Part shown: in pieces, positions 1 to 5,345 of the stretch | Position numbering within the stretch: the first letter of the stretch is position 1 | How the letters are laid out: each line of letters opens with the position of its first letter | From: Bacteroidales bacterium UBA1458 | GTDB lineage: Bacteria > Bacteroidota > Bacteroidia > Bacteroidales > VadinHA17 | Direction: 5' to 3' | Assembly: GCA_002325785.1 (NCBI GenBank) | Contig: DCSU01000143.1 | Coordinates: 48,268-53,904 of the forward strand | DNA: 5,637 bases | Made by a program: the position numbers and the translations under genes | The notes under the pieces: generated by a model | Told to the model about the DNA's origin: nothing | The model's input: only the letters and a program-made list of their open reading frames with translations | Database searches by the model: none

Positions 1-109
1 CGATTTTCGATTTTCGATTGTCGATTTTCGATTGTCGATTTAATCGAAATCCTTTAATCGCAAATCGCAAATCGCAAATCGCAAATTGCAAATCGCAAAT
101 TGCAAATTT
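1..109. repeat. Two facing arrays of 7-bp tandem repeats
   Basis: Positions 1-42 are six heptads of the form CGATT(T/G)T, the last ending in A. Positions 61-109 are seven heptads of the form CAAAT(C/T)G, the last ending in T. A short linker (43-60) joins them. The second array is close to the reverse complement of the first, so the pair forms a long imperfect inverted repeat: arm 1-40 pairs in register with arm 56-95 at 33 of 40 positions (one G-T pair), with mismatches mostly once per heptad, around a 15-nt loop (41-55). The array stops exactly at the stop codon of the minus-strand proline dehydrogenase gene, so it would be the start of that transcript's 3' end and may act as a terminator or stabilising hairpin. 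The units are too short for CRISPR. The window edge cuts the array, so it may extend further left. Confidence 0.85.
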
Positions 110-1021
110 TTACCCTTTATAGAATATTGCTTTGATGATATGTTCCGCCATCTTCGGATTCTCCTTTAGCCTGCGGGTTGAATAACCAAACCACTTCTCA
201 CCGAAAGGAACATAAACCCTCATAACGTGCCCGGCATCAACGATGCTCTGCCGCAGCTTCGGGGTGACGCCGTATAGCATCTGGAACTCGTACATGTTCT
301 TCGGGACGTTGTATTTACTGATGAGCTCATAAGCCCCTTCAATCAGTGGCTTGTCGTGCGTGGCGATGCCTGCGTATATCTTATTCCTGAACATGAACTC
401 CAGGTCCTCGAGATAATGTTTGTTGATCTCCTCATACTTCTTGTAGGCAATCTCGGCTGGTTCAACATAGATCCCCTTGCATAGCCTGTAGTTGGTAGGG
501 ATCTCCGGAGTGTTCATATCCAGCATGCTCTCCAGGTCGTTGTAGGTCCTCTTCATGTAAGCCTGCAGAACCAATCCCACGTTCTTCGGGAACTCGGCAT
601 GGAGACGCCTGTAGAGAGCTATCTCCATGTCGGTGCATGGCGAATCCTCCATGTCTATCCTGCAGAAGTTGTTGTGTGAGGCGGCTTCGGCCACTATCTC
701 ACGCATGAGCCTGTAGCATATCTCCTTGTCTATCAGAAGTCCAAAGCTGGTAGGCTTGAGCGAGTAGTTTCCGTTGATGCCCTGCTTCTCGGTCTCGGCG
801 ATCAGGTCAAGATACTCCTGCTTGTTCGCCTCGGCTTCATCGAGCGACTTGATGAACTCACCAAGCACATCGAGGGTCACCCTCATGCCCTGTGAGTTGA
901 GATCCTTTGAAACCCGCATGGCATCTGCCATCGTTACACCTGAGATATATGCACGCGAGAAGATCCAAACGAATTTCTTCGGAAAATAAGGAAGAATTGA
1001 GGCAATGAACTTATTGAACAT
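110..1021 (-). CDS. Proline dehydrogenase family protein (single-domain, 303 aa)
   Basis: Predicted FAD-dependent oxidation of L-proline to delta-1-pyrroline-5-carboxylate, feeding electrons to the quinone pool; such enzymes are usually cytoplasmic and membrane-associated. Family motifs appear in order: TLDVLGE (49-55), SLKPT (87-91), RIDMED (121-126), QAYMKR (153-158), RLCKGIYVEP (179-188; the family form is RLVKGAYxE), ATHD (220-223), EFQMLYG (245-251), RVYVPFG (268-274) and YSTRRLKENP (280-289). Tyr270, Tyr280 and the Arg283-Arg284 pair align by pattern with the proline-binding Tyr540, Tyr552 and Arg555-Arg556 of E. coli PutA. The length suits the short monofunctional class. It is not fused to P5C dehydrogenase, and no such gene is in the window. 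The ATG start at 1021 lies about 25-30 nt from a good -7 element. It is divergent from the sigma factor gene. Family assignment is firm; substrate is inferred from the family. Confidence 0.93.
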   Translation of the reverse strand: MFNKFIASILPYFPKKFVWIFSRAYISGVTMADAMRVSKDLNSQGMRVTLDVLGEFIKSLDEAEANKQEYLDLIAETEKQGINGNYSLKPTSFGLLIDKEICYRLMREIVAEAASHNNFCRIDMEDSPCTDMEIALYRRLHAEFPKNVGLVLQAYMKRTYNDLESMLDMNTPEIPTNYRLCKGIYVEPAEIAYKKYEEINKHYLEDLEFMFRNKIYAGIATHDKPLIEGAYELISKYNVPKNMYEFQMLYGVTPKLRQSIVDAGHVMRVYVPFGEKWFGYSTRRLKENPKMAEHIIKAIFYKG

Positions 1022-1050
1022 GATCTGGTTTATTTGACTTTTACAGTTTT

Positions 1051-1058
1051 CAAAGGTA
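1051..1058 (-). promoter_or_regulatory. Candidate housekeeping -7 element of the proline dehydrogenase gene
   Basis: Read on the minus strand this is TACCTTTG, a full match to the Bacteroidota -7 consensus TAnnTTTG. Transcription would begin near 1045-1047, giving a leader of about 25 nt before the ATG. No clean TTTG is found at the usual -33 distance; that region instead overlaps the 9-bp palindrome at 1076-1099, which would fit a promoter that needs or responds to a bound regulator. Confidence 0.55.
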
Positions 1059-1075
1059 TTACCGAATAATATTGA

Positions 1076-1099
1076 AACTAATGACGTTTATCATTAGTT
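1076..1099. promoter_or_regulatory. Perfect 9-bp inverted repeat, candidate operator
   Basis: AACTAATGA (1076-1084) and TCATTAGTT (1091-1099) are exact reverse complements around a 6-nt centre. The centre (about 1087.5) lies roughly 41 bp upstream of the inferred proline dehydrogenase start site and covers its -33 region. That position is typical of a class II activator site, but could equally serve a repressor. The regulator is unknown. Confidence 0.45.
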
Positions 1100-1113
1100 A
1101 AGGATGCTTAACT
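1096..1113. promoter_or_regulatory. Perfect 7-bp inverted repeat overlapping the previous one
   Basis: AGTTAAG (1096-1102) and CTTAACT (1107-1113) are exact reverse complements around GATG. Its left arm shares 1096-1099 with the right arm of the 9-bp palindrome, so as hairpins the two would exclude each other. It lies between divergent genes, so a terminator role is unlikely and a second operator half or site is more natural. Confidence 0.35.
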
Positions 1114-1149
1114 TAATTCTCGGTTATTTTAAAGAAAAACCTCAAACGG

Positions 1150-1176
1150 TGCAACCATTTGACAATGTCTCAGGTC
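1150..1176 (+). promoter_or_regulatory. Candidate ECF-type promoter of the sigma factor gene
   Basis: TGCAACC (1150-1156) contains the AAC core common to ECF -35 elements. After 17 nt comes GGTC (1173-1176), a plausible -10. Transcription would start about 10-13 nt before the ATG at 1196. The same 7-mer lies upstream of porP at similar spacing, which suggests autoregulation by the encoded sigma factor. The call rests on pattern only; the -10 is weakly defined. Confidence 0.4.
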
Positions 1177-1195
1177 TTGTTACTGTGCTCAGCTT

Positions 1196-1750
1196 ATGAT
1201 GAGTGAACAACATATCATTGACGGCTGTATCAGGCACAACAGGAAAGCACAGGAGATGCTCTGGAAACAGCATTCAGGATACCTGCTGGGCGTGTGCATG
1301 AGATATGCCACTGACAGGCCTGAAGCTGAAGATATGTTGCAGGAGGCTTTCATGAGGATATTTTTTAACCTCGGAGAGTATTCGGGCACGGGTTCTTTCA
1401 GGGGCTGGCTGAGGAGGGTGACGGTGAATACGGCCATCACCTGGTATCATAAGAATCTGCGCCACAAGCATCACGCCGGCATAGATGATTATGTCAGTGC
1501 TGAGACAGGGACAGCGGGTTTCGAGGAGGATTTTTATACCGCCGAGGATCTCTACAGGGTGCTTGCCGAACTCTCTCCTGGTTACCGGATGGTCTTTAAC
1601 CTTTATACTATTGAGGGTTACAAGCACCAGGAGATAGCTGAGATGCTCGGAATAGATGTAAACACTTCAAAATCGCAGTACAGCAGAGCCAGGGCAATAC
1701 TCAGAAAGAAACTTGAGGAGCTGGCGCACATGAAAGGAAAATATACCTGA
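1196..1750 (+). CDS. ECF-type RNA polymerase sigma factor (sigma-70 family)
   Basis: A 184-residue two-domain ECF sigma factor that would direct RNA polymerase to a specific promoter set. Region 2 spans about residues 18-86: the 2.2 segment has the usual pattern around EAEDMLQEAFMRIF (43-56), and region 2.4 has FRGWLRRVTVNTA (68-80). Region 4 spans about 122-173: LSPGYRMVFNLYTIEGY (126-142) leads into the helix-turn-helix with EIAEMLGI (146-153), NTSKSQ (156-161) and SRARAILRKKL (163-173). Length is normal and there is no extra C-terminal domain. Two adjacent ATG codons (1196, 1199) are both possible starts. The gene ends 7 bp before the PKD protein gene and is probably cotranscribed with it. 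The neighbouring membrane protein with a T9SS sorting domain and the PorP gene suggest an envelope or secretion role, comparable in theme to SigP of Porphyromonas gingivalis, though orthology is not claimed. Confidence 0.95.
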   Translation: MMSEQHIIDGCIRHNRKAQEMLWKQHSGYLLGVCMRYATDRPEAEDMLQEAFMRIFFNLGEYSGTGSFRGWLRRVTVNTAITWYHKNLRHKHHAGIDDYVSAETGTAGFEEDFYTAEDLYRVLAELSPGYRMVFNLYTIEGYKHQEIAEMLGIDVNTSKSQYSRARAILRKKLEELAHMKGKYT

Positions 1751-1757
1751 AAAGGTG

Positions 1758-3053
1758 ATGAGAGACGAAGAGAGAGATAACGGTCTTGAGAGTCTCTTCC
1801 GCAATAAGCTGGAGGAGAACGAGATGGTTGCCGGTAGCGACCTTACAGGCCGTTTTATGGAACGTCTCGGACGCAGGGAGTTCTTCAGATTCAATCCCTC
1901 CCGCTTTAACATATGGTACATAACCGCTGCCGCTGCCGGTCTCATGGTTGCAGGACTCCTTCTTCTCAGCCCCTCCCGGGGCGAAGCTGAGCCGGTAACA
2001 CCCCTGCAGGACACCTCGCAGGTCAGCGTTCCCGGGGAGGAGGTTGTCACTGAAGCTCCGGCATTACAGGCTATTGCAACAGACCCTGTTACTCTGCAGG
2101 AATACCCTGCCGCATCTGAGGCAGGCGAGGCTGGGAGCGTGAAGGGACAAGCCATTGTAAGGCATGATCCGATAGCCACGGATGCCAAAGCACAGGGGGA
2201 AACCATAGCCCTGAACAGGGGAGGAACAGCAAAACTGGCAGTGACTCCACTTCTCTTTAATACTTCCATTGAGCCATCGGTCACCTCCGGATGCGTTCCT
2301 CTCCATGTGAGGTTCGGCTGCAATGCCGGTGACGGTTACAGTGCCTCCTGGAGCCTGGGCGACGGAGGCATATCGTCTGAGATAAGTCATGACTATATAT
2401 ATGATATCCCCGGAATATACCGTGTCACACTTACTCTCACCGATGAGAGGCGCAGGGTAAGCACTGCAACGGAAATAATAGAAGTATGGGATAATCCCAG
2501 GGCTGACTTCGAGGTACGGCAGAATGACCAACCGGGTGAAAATGACAAAGTCCTCTTCGTGAATCTCTCAACCGGGGCGGTGAATTACCTGTGGGACTTC
2601 GGCGACGGGACCTTCTCCACGCTGGCAGACCCGTCGTACAGGTACGAACGGATGGGCAGGTATGACGTCAGCCTGGTGGCATACTCCGTCAACGGATGTG
2701 CTGACTCCGTCACCGTCAATGACCTGTTCACCGACAAGGGAATGTATCTCCGGTTTCCTAATGCCTTTGTACCCAACAGGGGAGGGCCGACAGGAGGATA
2801 TTACAACCAGCAGACAGACGAAGAAAACCAGGTTTTTCACCCGGTGGCTTCAGGAGTAGATTCGTATAATCTAAAAATATACAGCAAGTCCGGTCTTCTT
2901 GTCTTCGAAAGTGATGAAATAGCTATGGGTTGGGACGGTTATAACAAAGGCCGGCTCTGCAGCCCGGGCGTCTATGTATGGAAGGTGAGAGGCTCTTATC
3001 GCAACGGTCAATCAATAATTATGGCAGGCGATGTAACTCTTATAAACTACTGA
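1758..3053 (+). CDS. Membrane-anchored PKD-domain protein with T9SS type B C-terminal domain; candidate anti-sigma/sensor
   Basis: This 431-residue protein starts at ATG 1758; a GTG at 1755 adds one residue. An acidic-basic N-terminal segment (1-50, with LFRNKLE at 13-19) ends in Arg-rich sequence before a single membrane helix (about 52-71), so the N-terminus should stay in the cytoplasm. Such LFRxKL-like segments recur in Bacteroidota proteins encoded after ECF sigma genes, which supports an anti-sigma role by inference. A low-complexity Glu/Thr/Ala/Pro linker (72-168) follows, then PKD domain 1 (about 170-247, core WSLGDGG) and PKD domain 2 (about 248-318, core YLWDFGDGTFS). The C-terminus (about 343-431) fits the gliding-motility/CHU_C type B sorting domain: FPNAFVPN, then YNLKIYSKSGLLVF, GWDGYNKG and GVYVWKV. 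Such domains normally send proteins through T9SS with a SprF/PorP partner, and a PorP gene follows. The combination of internal anchor and sorting signal is unusual. Domains are firm, function inferred. Confidence 0.85.
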   Translation: MRDEERDNGLESLFRNKLEENEMVAGSDLTGRFMERLGRREFFRFNPSRFNIWYITAAAAGLMVAGLLLLSPSRGEAEPVTPLQDTSQVSVPGEEVVTEAPALQAIATDPVTLQEYPAASEAGEAGSVKGQAIVRHDPIATDAKAQGETIALNRGGTAKLAVTPLLFNTSIEPSVTSGCVPLHVRFGCNAGDGYSASWSLGDGGISSEISHDYIYDIPGIYRVTLTLTDERRRVSTATEIIEVWDNPRADFEVRQNDQPGENDKVLFVNLSTGAVNYLWDFGDGTFSTLADPSYRYERMGRYDVSLVAYSVNGCADSVTVNDLFTDKGMYLRFPNAFVPNRGGPTGGYYNQQTDEENQVFHPVASGVDSYNLKIYSKSGLLVFESDEIAMGWDGYNKGRLCSPGVYVWKVRGSYRNGQSIIMAGDVTLINY

Positions 3054-3075
3054 AATTTATCATATTAAACCTCTC

Positions 3076-3115
3076 TGTTGATATCTTCCCGGCCTGCCGT
3101 GCCGAATGTTGATAT
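3076..3115 (+). repeat. Pair of 9-bp direct repeats upstream of porP
   Basis: TGTTGATAT occurs at 3076-3084 and again at 3107-3115, 31 bp apart start to start, close to three helical turns. The downstream copy ends 7 bp before the TGCAACC of the candidate porP promoter. This spacing would place two bound proteins on one DNA face beside the polymerase, but chance cannot be excluded. Confidence 0.35.
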
Positions 3116-3122
3116 TATTGGA

Positions 3123-3148
3123 TGCAACCTTCCTGGCGTTTAGCCGTA
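3123..3148 (+). promoter_or_regulatory. Candidate ECF-type promoter of porP
   Basis: TGCAACC (3123-3129), identical to the 7-mer before the sigma gene, is followed 16 nt after its AAC core by CGTA (3145-3148), a common ECF -10 form. Transcription would begin near 3155-3158, leaving a leader of about 30 nt. A weaker housekeeping-like alternative, TACTTTCG (3157-3164), lies just downstream. The 131-bp gap after the PKD gene has room for this promoter and shows no strong terminator. Confidence 0.4.
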
Positions 3149-3184
3149 TAATTAGCTACTTTCGTATAACTAAAAGGATCCGGA

Positions 3185-4186
3185 TTGCCCTCAAGTACTA
3201 AATATCTGATTGGCCTGCTTCTCACAATCTCGGTTTTCACTCAGGGTCAGGACCCTCAGTTTTCCCAGTTCTATGCTAACCAGCTTTACCTGGCGCCCTC
3301 CTTTGCAGGTGCCACCGAAGACTACCGCGTGGCTCTCAACTGGCGAAACCAGTGGCCTTCGATTCCTGGTGTCTTCCATACCTACAGTTTCTCATTTGAC
3401 AAGGCAGTACCCAATTTCAACTCCGGCATCGGCATCCTCGCCACCCATGACGTGGCAGGCTCAGGCGATCTCAGCACCACGAACTTAGGACTGCTCTACT
3501 CTTATGACATCCAGTTGAACGATGAATGGCATATAAGGCCGGGTGTGAACTTCAAATTCGTCTACCTCGGCCTCGACCTGATGAAACTGACATGGAACAG
3601 CCAGATAACCACAGGAGGAACCCTGCCGCCGATCACTCCGCCTCCTTTCGATAACGTGGCTGACATAGACTTCGCAGTATCCGGACTTGCATATAACGAT
3701 AAGATATGGGGAGGATTCACCGTAGACCACCTGCTCAGGCCCCGCACCTCGTTCTGGGGCAATAACAGCTCCGTTCCTATCAAGGTCGATTTCTTCGGCG
3801 GGTTCCAGCTCATCAGTCGCGGCAGACTCAGGAAGAAACTCACAGAGGTGATGTCGATCGCTGCCAACGTAACGTTTCAGGGCGACTTCTACCAGTCAGA
3901 CATAGGCCTCTATTACTTCAAGCACCCGCTGGTCTTCGGTGTTTGGTACCGTGGTATCCCCTTCGCCACAGCGAAGGATGTCTCCTCACAGGCAGGAGAT
4001 GCGATAATAGGAATGATAGGCATTAAGACCGACGATCTAAATATCGGGCTGAGCTATGATTTCACCGTCTCCAACCTGATAACCTCCACCGGTGGCGCCT
4101 ACGAAATATCACTCATCTACTCGTTCACCTCAGAACAGGTTAAGCGCGGCCAGAAGATCCACGCCATCCCCTGTCCCGAGTTCTGA
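3185..4186 (+). CDS. PorP/SprF family type IX secretion system membrane protein
   Basis: A predicted outer-membrane beta-barrel of 333 residues. Family members partner with type IX secretion and gliding, and SprF-like members are needed to secrete or attach cargo with type B C-terminal domains. The signal peptide is about 1-21 (hydrophobic core YLIGLLLTISVF, likely cut before QDPQ). The mature start carries the family hallmark DPQFSQFYANQLYLAPSFAG (23-42), followed by NWRNQWP and repeated amphipathic strands; the end, AIPCPEF, is also typical. Length is normal. The start is TTG at 3185: the frame has a stop at 3167-3169, no ATG lies between that stop and the signal peptide, and AAAGGA (3173-3178) sits 6 nt upstream as a Shine-Dalgarno-like element. 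It is the likely partner of the PKD-CTD protein encoded just before it. Which family subgroup it belongs to cannot be told here. Confidence 0.92.
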   Translation: MPSSTKYLIGLLLTISVFTQGQDPQFSQFYANQLYLAPSFAGATEDYRVALNWRNQWPSIPGVFHTYSFSFDKAVPNFNSGIGILATHDVAGSGDLSTTNLGLLYSYDIQLNDEWHIRPGVNFKFVYLGLDLMKLTWNSQITTGGTLPPITPPPFDNVADIDFAVSGLAYNDKIWGGFTVDHLLRPRTSFWGNNSSVPIKVDFFGGFQLISRGRLRKKLTEVMSIAANVTFQGDFYQSDIGLYYFKHPLVFGVWYRGIPFATAKDVSSQAGDAIIGMIGIKTDDLNIGLSYDFTVSNLITSTGGAYEISLIYSFTSEQVKRGQKIHAIPCPEF

Positions 4187-4228
4187 CAATCGCCATACCT
4201 TTCCATTACCCCCCGTTTCATTCTGCTT

Positions 4229-4256
4229 TTTGATATTTAAAATTTGTGTATGTTTG
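4229..4256 (+). promoter_or_regulatory. Candidate housekeeping promoter of the OmpH-like gene
   Basis: TATGTTTG (4249-4256) matches the Bacteroidota -7 consensus TAnnTTTG fully. TTTG at 4229-4232 may be the -33 element, although the 16-nt spacer is a little short. Transcription would start near 4260-4263, about 30 nt before the ATG at 4293, so this gene can be expressed apart from porP. Confidence 0.5.
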
Positions 4257-4292
4257 TGCAACAATTTGTTGAACCATAACCTAATTTCCAAG

Positions 4293-4895
4293 ATGAATAG
4301 AATATCTGTTTTAAAGAACACCCTGATAATTTCAGCGCTGGTCGTTGGAGGAATGCTTGTCACCGGCGGATGCAACAAGACCGGGACAGTAGCTGCTGAC
4401 GGCAAATCAGCAGAGGCCAGGGGAGGCATCGTTTTCGTTGAGCTTGACTCAGTCATCGCCAACTTTGACATGGCAAAAGACAAGTCGACAGAGCTTGAGG
4501 AGAAGACCAGGAACTCAGAAGCCGAGCTAACCGCCAAGTCGCAGTCCTTTGACCGGGACGTCAGGGATTACCAGAACAAAGCCCAGAAGGGACTTATTAC
4601 AAGAGCCACCGCTGCCGAGATGGAGCAGACACTTGCCCAGCAGCAGCAGACTCTTCTCGCTCTGCGTGACCAGATGGCTTATAACCTCAATGAAGAGGGT
4701 GTGGTAGCCCAGAGGCAGGTACTTGAGTATATCAATATGTACCTGGCTGAATTCAATGCTGAGCATGGTTATCAGTATATCCTTGCCAGGCAGTTCCCCG
4801 GCCCTATTTTGTTCAGCGATTCAACGCTGGATATTTCTGCAGCGGTGATTGCCGGACTAAATGAGAAATACAACGCAGAAAAAAGCACGAAATAA
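4293..4895 (+). CDS. OmpH/Skp family periplasmic chaperone, predicted lipoprotein
   Basis: A 200-residue Skp/OmpH-type protein expected to hold unfolded outer-membrane proteins in the periplasm. The N-terminus has a basic start, a hydrophobic core (about 10-23) and a lipobox-like VTGGC with the lipidation cysteine at 27, so it is probably a lipoprotein; no run of acidic residues follows the cysteine, so there is no sign of surface export. The OmpH domain begins with IVFVELDSVIANF (45-57), followed by a long Gln/Glu-rich coiled coil (about 60-150) containing QNKAQKGLITRA. It ends with the family's compact tail, with LDISAAVIAGLNEKY in the last 25 residues. The reading frame runs open upstream to 4092 inside porP, but the start at 4293 is chosen because it gives the signal peptide and follows the promoter. 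It may assist barrel proteins such as PorP, which is an inference from position. Confidence 0.9.
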   Translation: MNRISVLKNTLIISALVVGGMLVTGGCNKTGTVAADGKSAEARGGIVFVELDSVIANFDMAKDKSTELEEKTRNSEAELTAKSQSFDRDVRDYQNKAQKGLITRATAAEMEQTLAQQQQTLLALRDQMAYNLNEEGVVAQRQVLEYINMYLAEFNAEHGYQYILARQFPGPILFSDSTLDISAAVIAGLNEKYNAEKSTK

Positions 4896-4911
4896 CTTCA
4901 GTTTCCTGAAG
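4879..4911 (-). terminator. Possible weak terminator of the thiS-divIC transcript
   Basis: On the minus strand CTTCAG-GAAA-CTGAAG (4911 to 4896) forms a 6-bp stem with a GNRA-type tetraloop and contains the divIC stop codon. It is followed by TTATTT and, a little later, a run of six T (to 4879). The stem is short, so termination strength is uncertain. The T tract lies inside the OmpH-like gene's coding end. Confidence 0.4.
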
Positions 4912-5314
4912 GCTTCGGAGCCCGCTTCACGGCGGGCTTCGTTGTTTTTGACACCTTGCGGTCACGCCTGATCTTGCGTTCCTCTTCCGGGGTGACGATG
5001 ATGAACAGGTCTTCGTCGGGCCTCTTCATGCGGTACTGTTCACGGGCGTACTTCTCAAGGTTCTCGTTGCTGGTCCTGAGCTCGTTCAGCTTTCTGCGGT
5101 CCTCCTCAATGCGTGTCATGTAGTACTCTTTCTCACGTTCCAGCCTGTTGCGCGTCTTCACCTCGCGCGCACGCGAGATCAGGTTGTTGGGGTCAAGAAG
5201 TATGATCCACACAAGGAAGATGAGTATGGTAAGAACATACCTGTTCTTCATCCATGCGGGCATCCTGTCGCGCAGGGCTGCCAGTGTGAACCGATTCCAG
5301 AAATCTGCCTTCAA
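4898..5314 (-). CDS. FtsB/DivIC family cell division protein (septum formation initiator)
   Basis: A small bitopic divisome protein expected to form a coiled-coil complex with FtsL and FtsQ-type partners and help activate septal peptidoglycan synthesis. In the 138-residue reading, one membrane helix lies at about 26-40 (YVLTILIFLVWIILL), followed by DPNNLISR and an Arg/Glu-rich coiled coil (about 49-85). The conserved NLEKYAREQYRMKRPDEDLF (85-104) follows, matching the family's closing motif. A basic Lys/Arg/Pro tail (about 110-138) is added. The longest start is TTG at 5314; ATG codons at 5263 (residue 18) and 5251 (residue 22) would give 121 or 117 residues and keep the helix, so the start is unsure. 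It lies 31 bp after thiS on the same strand and may share its transcript. Its stop sits 2 bp from the OmpH-like gene's stop. Confidence 0.88.
   Translation of the reverse strand: MKADFWNRFTLAALRDRMPAWMKNRYVLTILIFLVWIILLDPNNLISRAREVKTRNRLEREKEYYMTRIEEDRRKLNELRTSNENLEKYAREQYRMKRPDEDLFIIVTPEEERKIRRDRKVSKTTKPAVKRAPKPSGN
4916..4949 (+). terminator. Rho-independent terminator of the OmpH-like gene
   Basis: CGGAGCCCGC (4916-4925) pairs with GCGGGCTTCG (4932-4941) through 10 bp including one G-U, around a 6-nt loop, followed by TTGTTTTT (4942-4949). It begins 20 bp after the stop codon of the plus-strand gene and lies wholly within the 3' coding end of the minus-strand divIC gene. The GC-rich stem plus T tract is a classic intrinsic terminator. 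Confidence 0.8.
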
Positions 5315-5345
5315 AATGTTACCGGGTCAAATGTTATCATTGTTC

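Noticed and set aside
1..109. CRISPR array
   Set aside because: Repeats are 7 bp with no unique spacers and no cas genes are present. It is a simple tandem repeat.
774..989. A 71-codon plus-strand open frame inside the proline dehydrogenase gene
   Set aside because: It lies antisense to well-conserved family motifs and has no features of a protein or a translation start context.
1096..1113. Intrinsic terminator
   Set aside because: Only divergent genes flank it, so no transcript runs into it from a gene end; the stem is AT-rich and the following T run is poor.
1667..2323. A 218-codon open frame on the minus strand opposite the sigma and PKD genes
   Set aside because: It is antisense to two genes with clear domain matches, has low-complexity Ser/Arg/Pro content and no recognisable domain, and shows no promoter. 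It is a shadow of the GC-rich coding sequence.
2064..2531. A 155-codon minus-strand open frame opposite the PKD region
   Set aside because: It is antisense to two PKD domains and has no recognisable protein features.
4092..4292. Upstream extension of the OmpH-like reading frame into porP
   Set aside because: The extra 67 codons overlap the end of porP, read as Ser/Pro-rich noise, and would bury the lipoprotein signal. The ATG at 4293 gives a proper signal and lies after a promoter.
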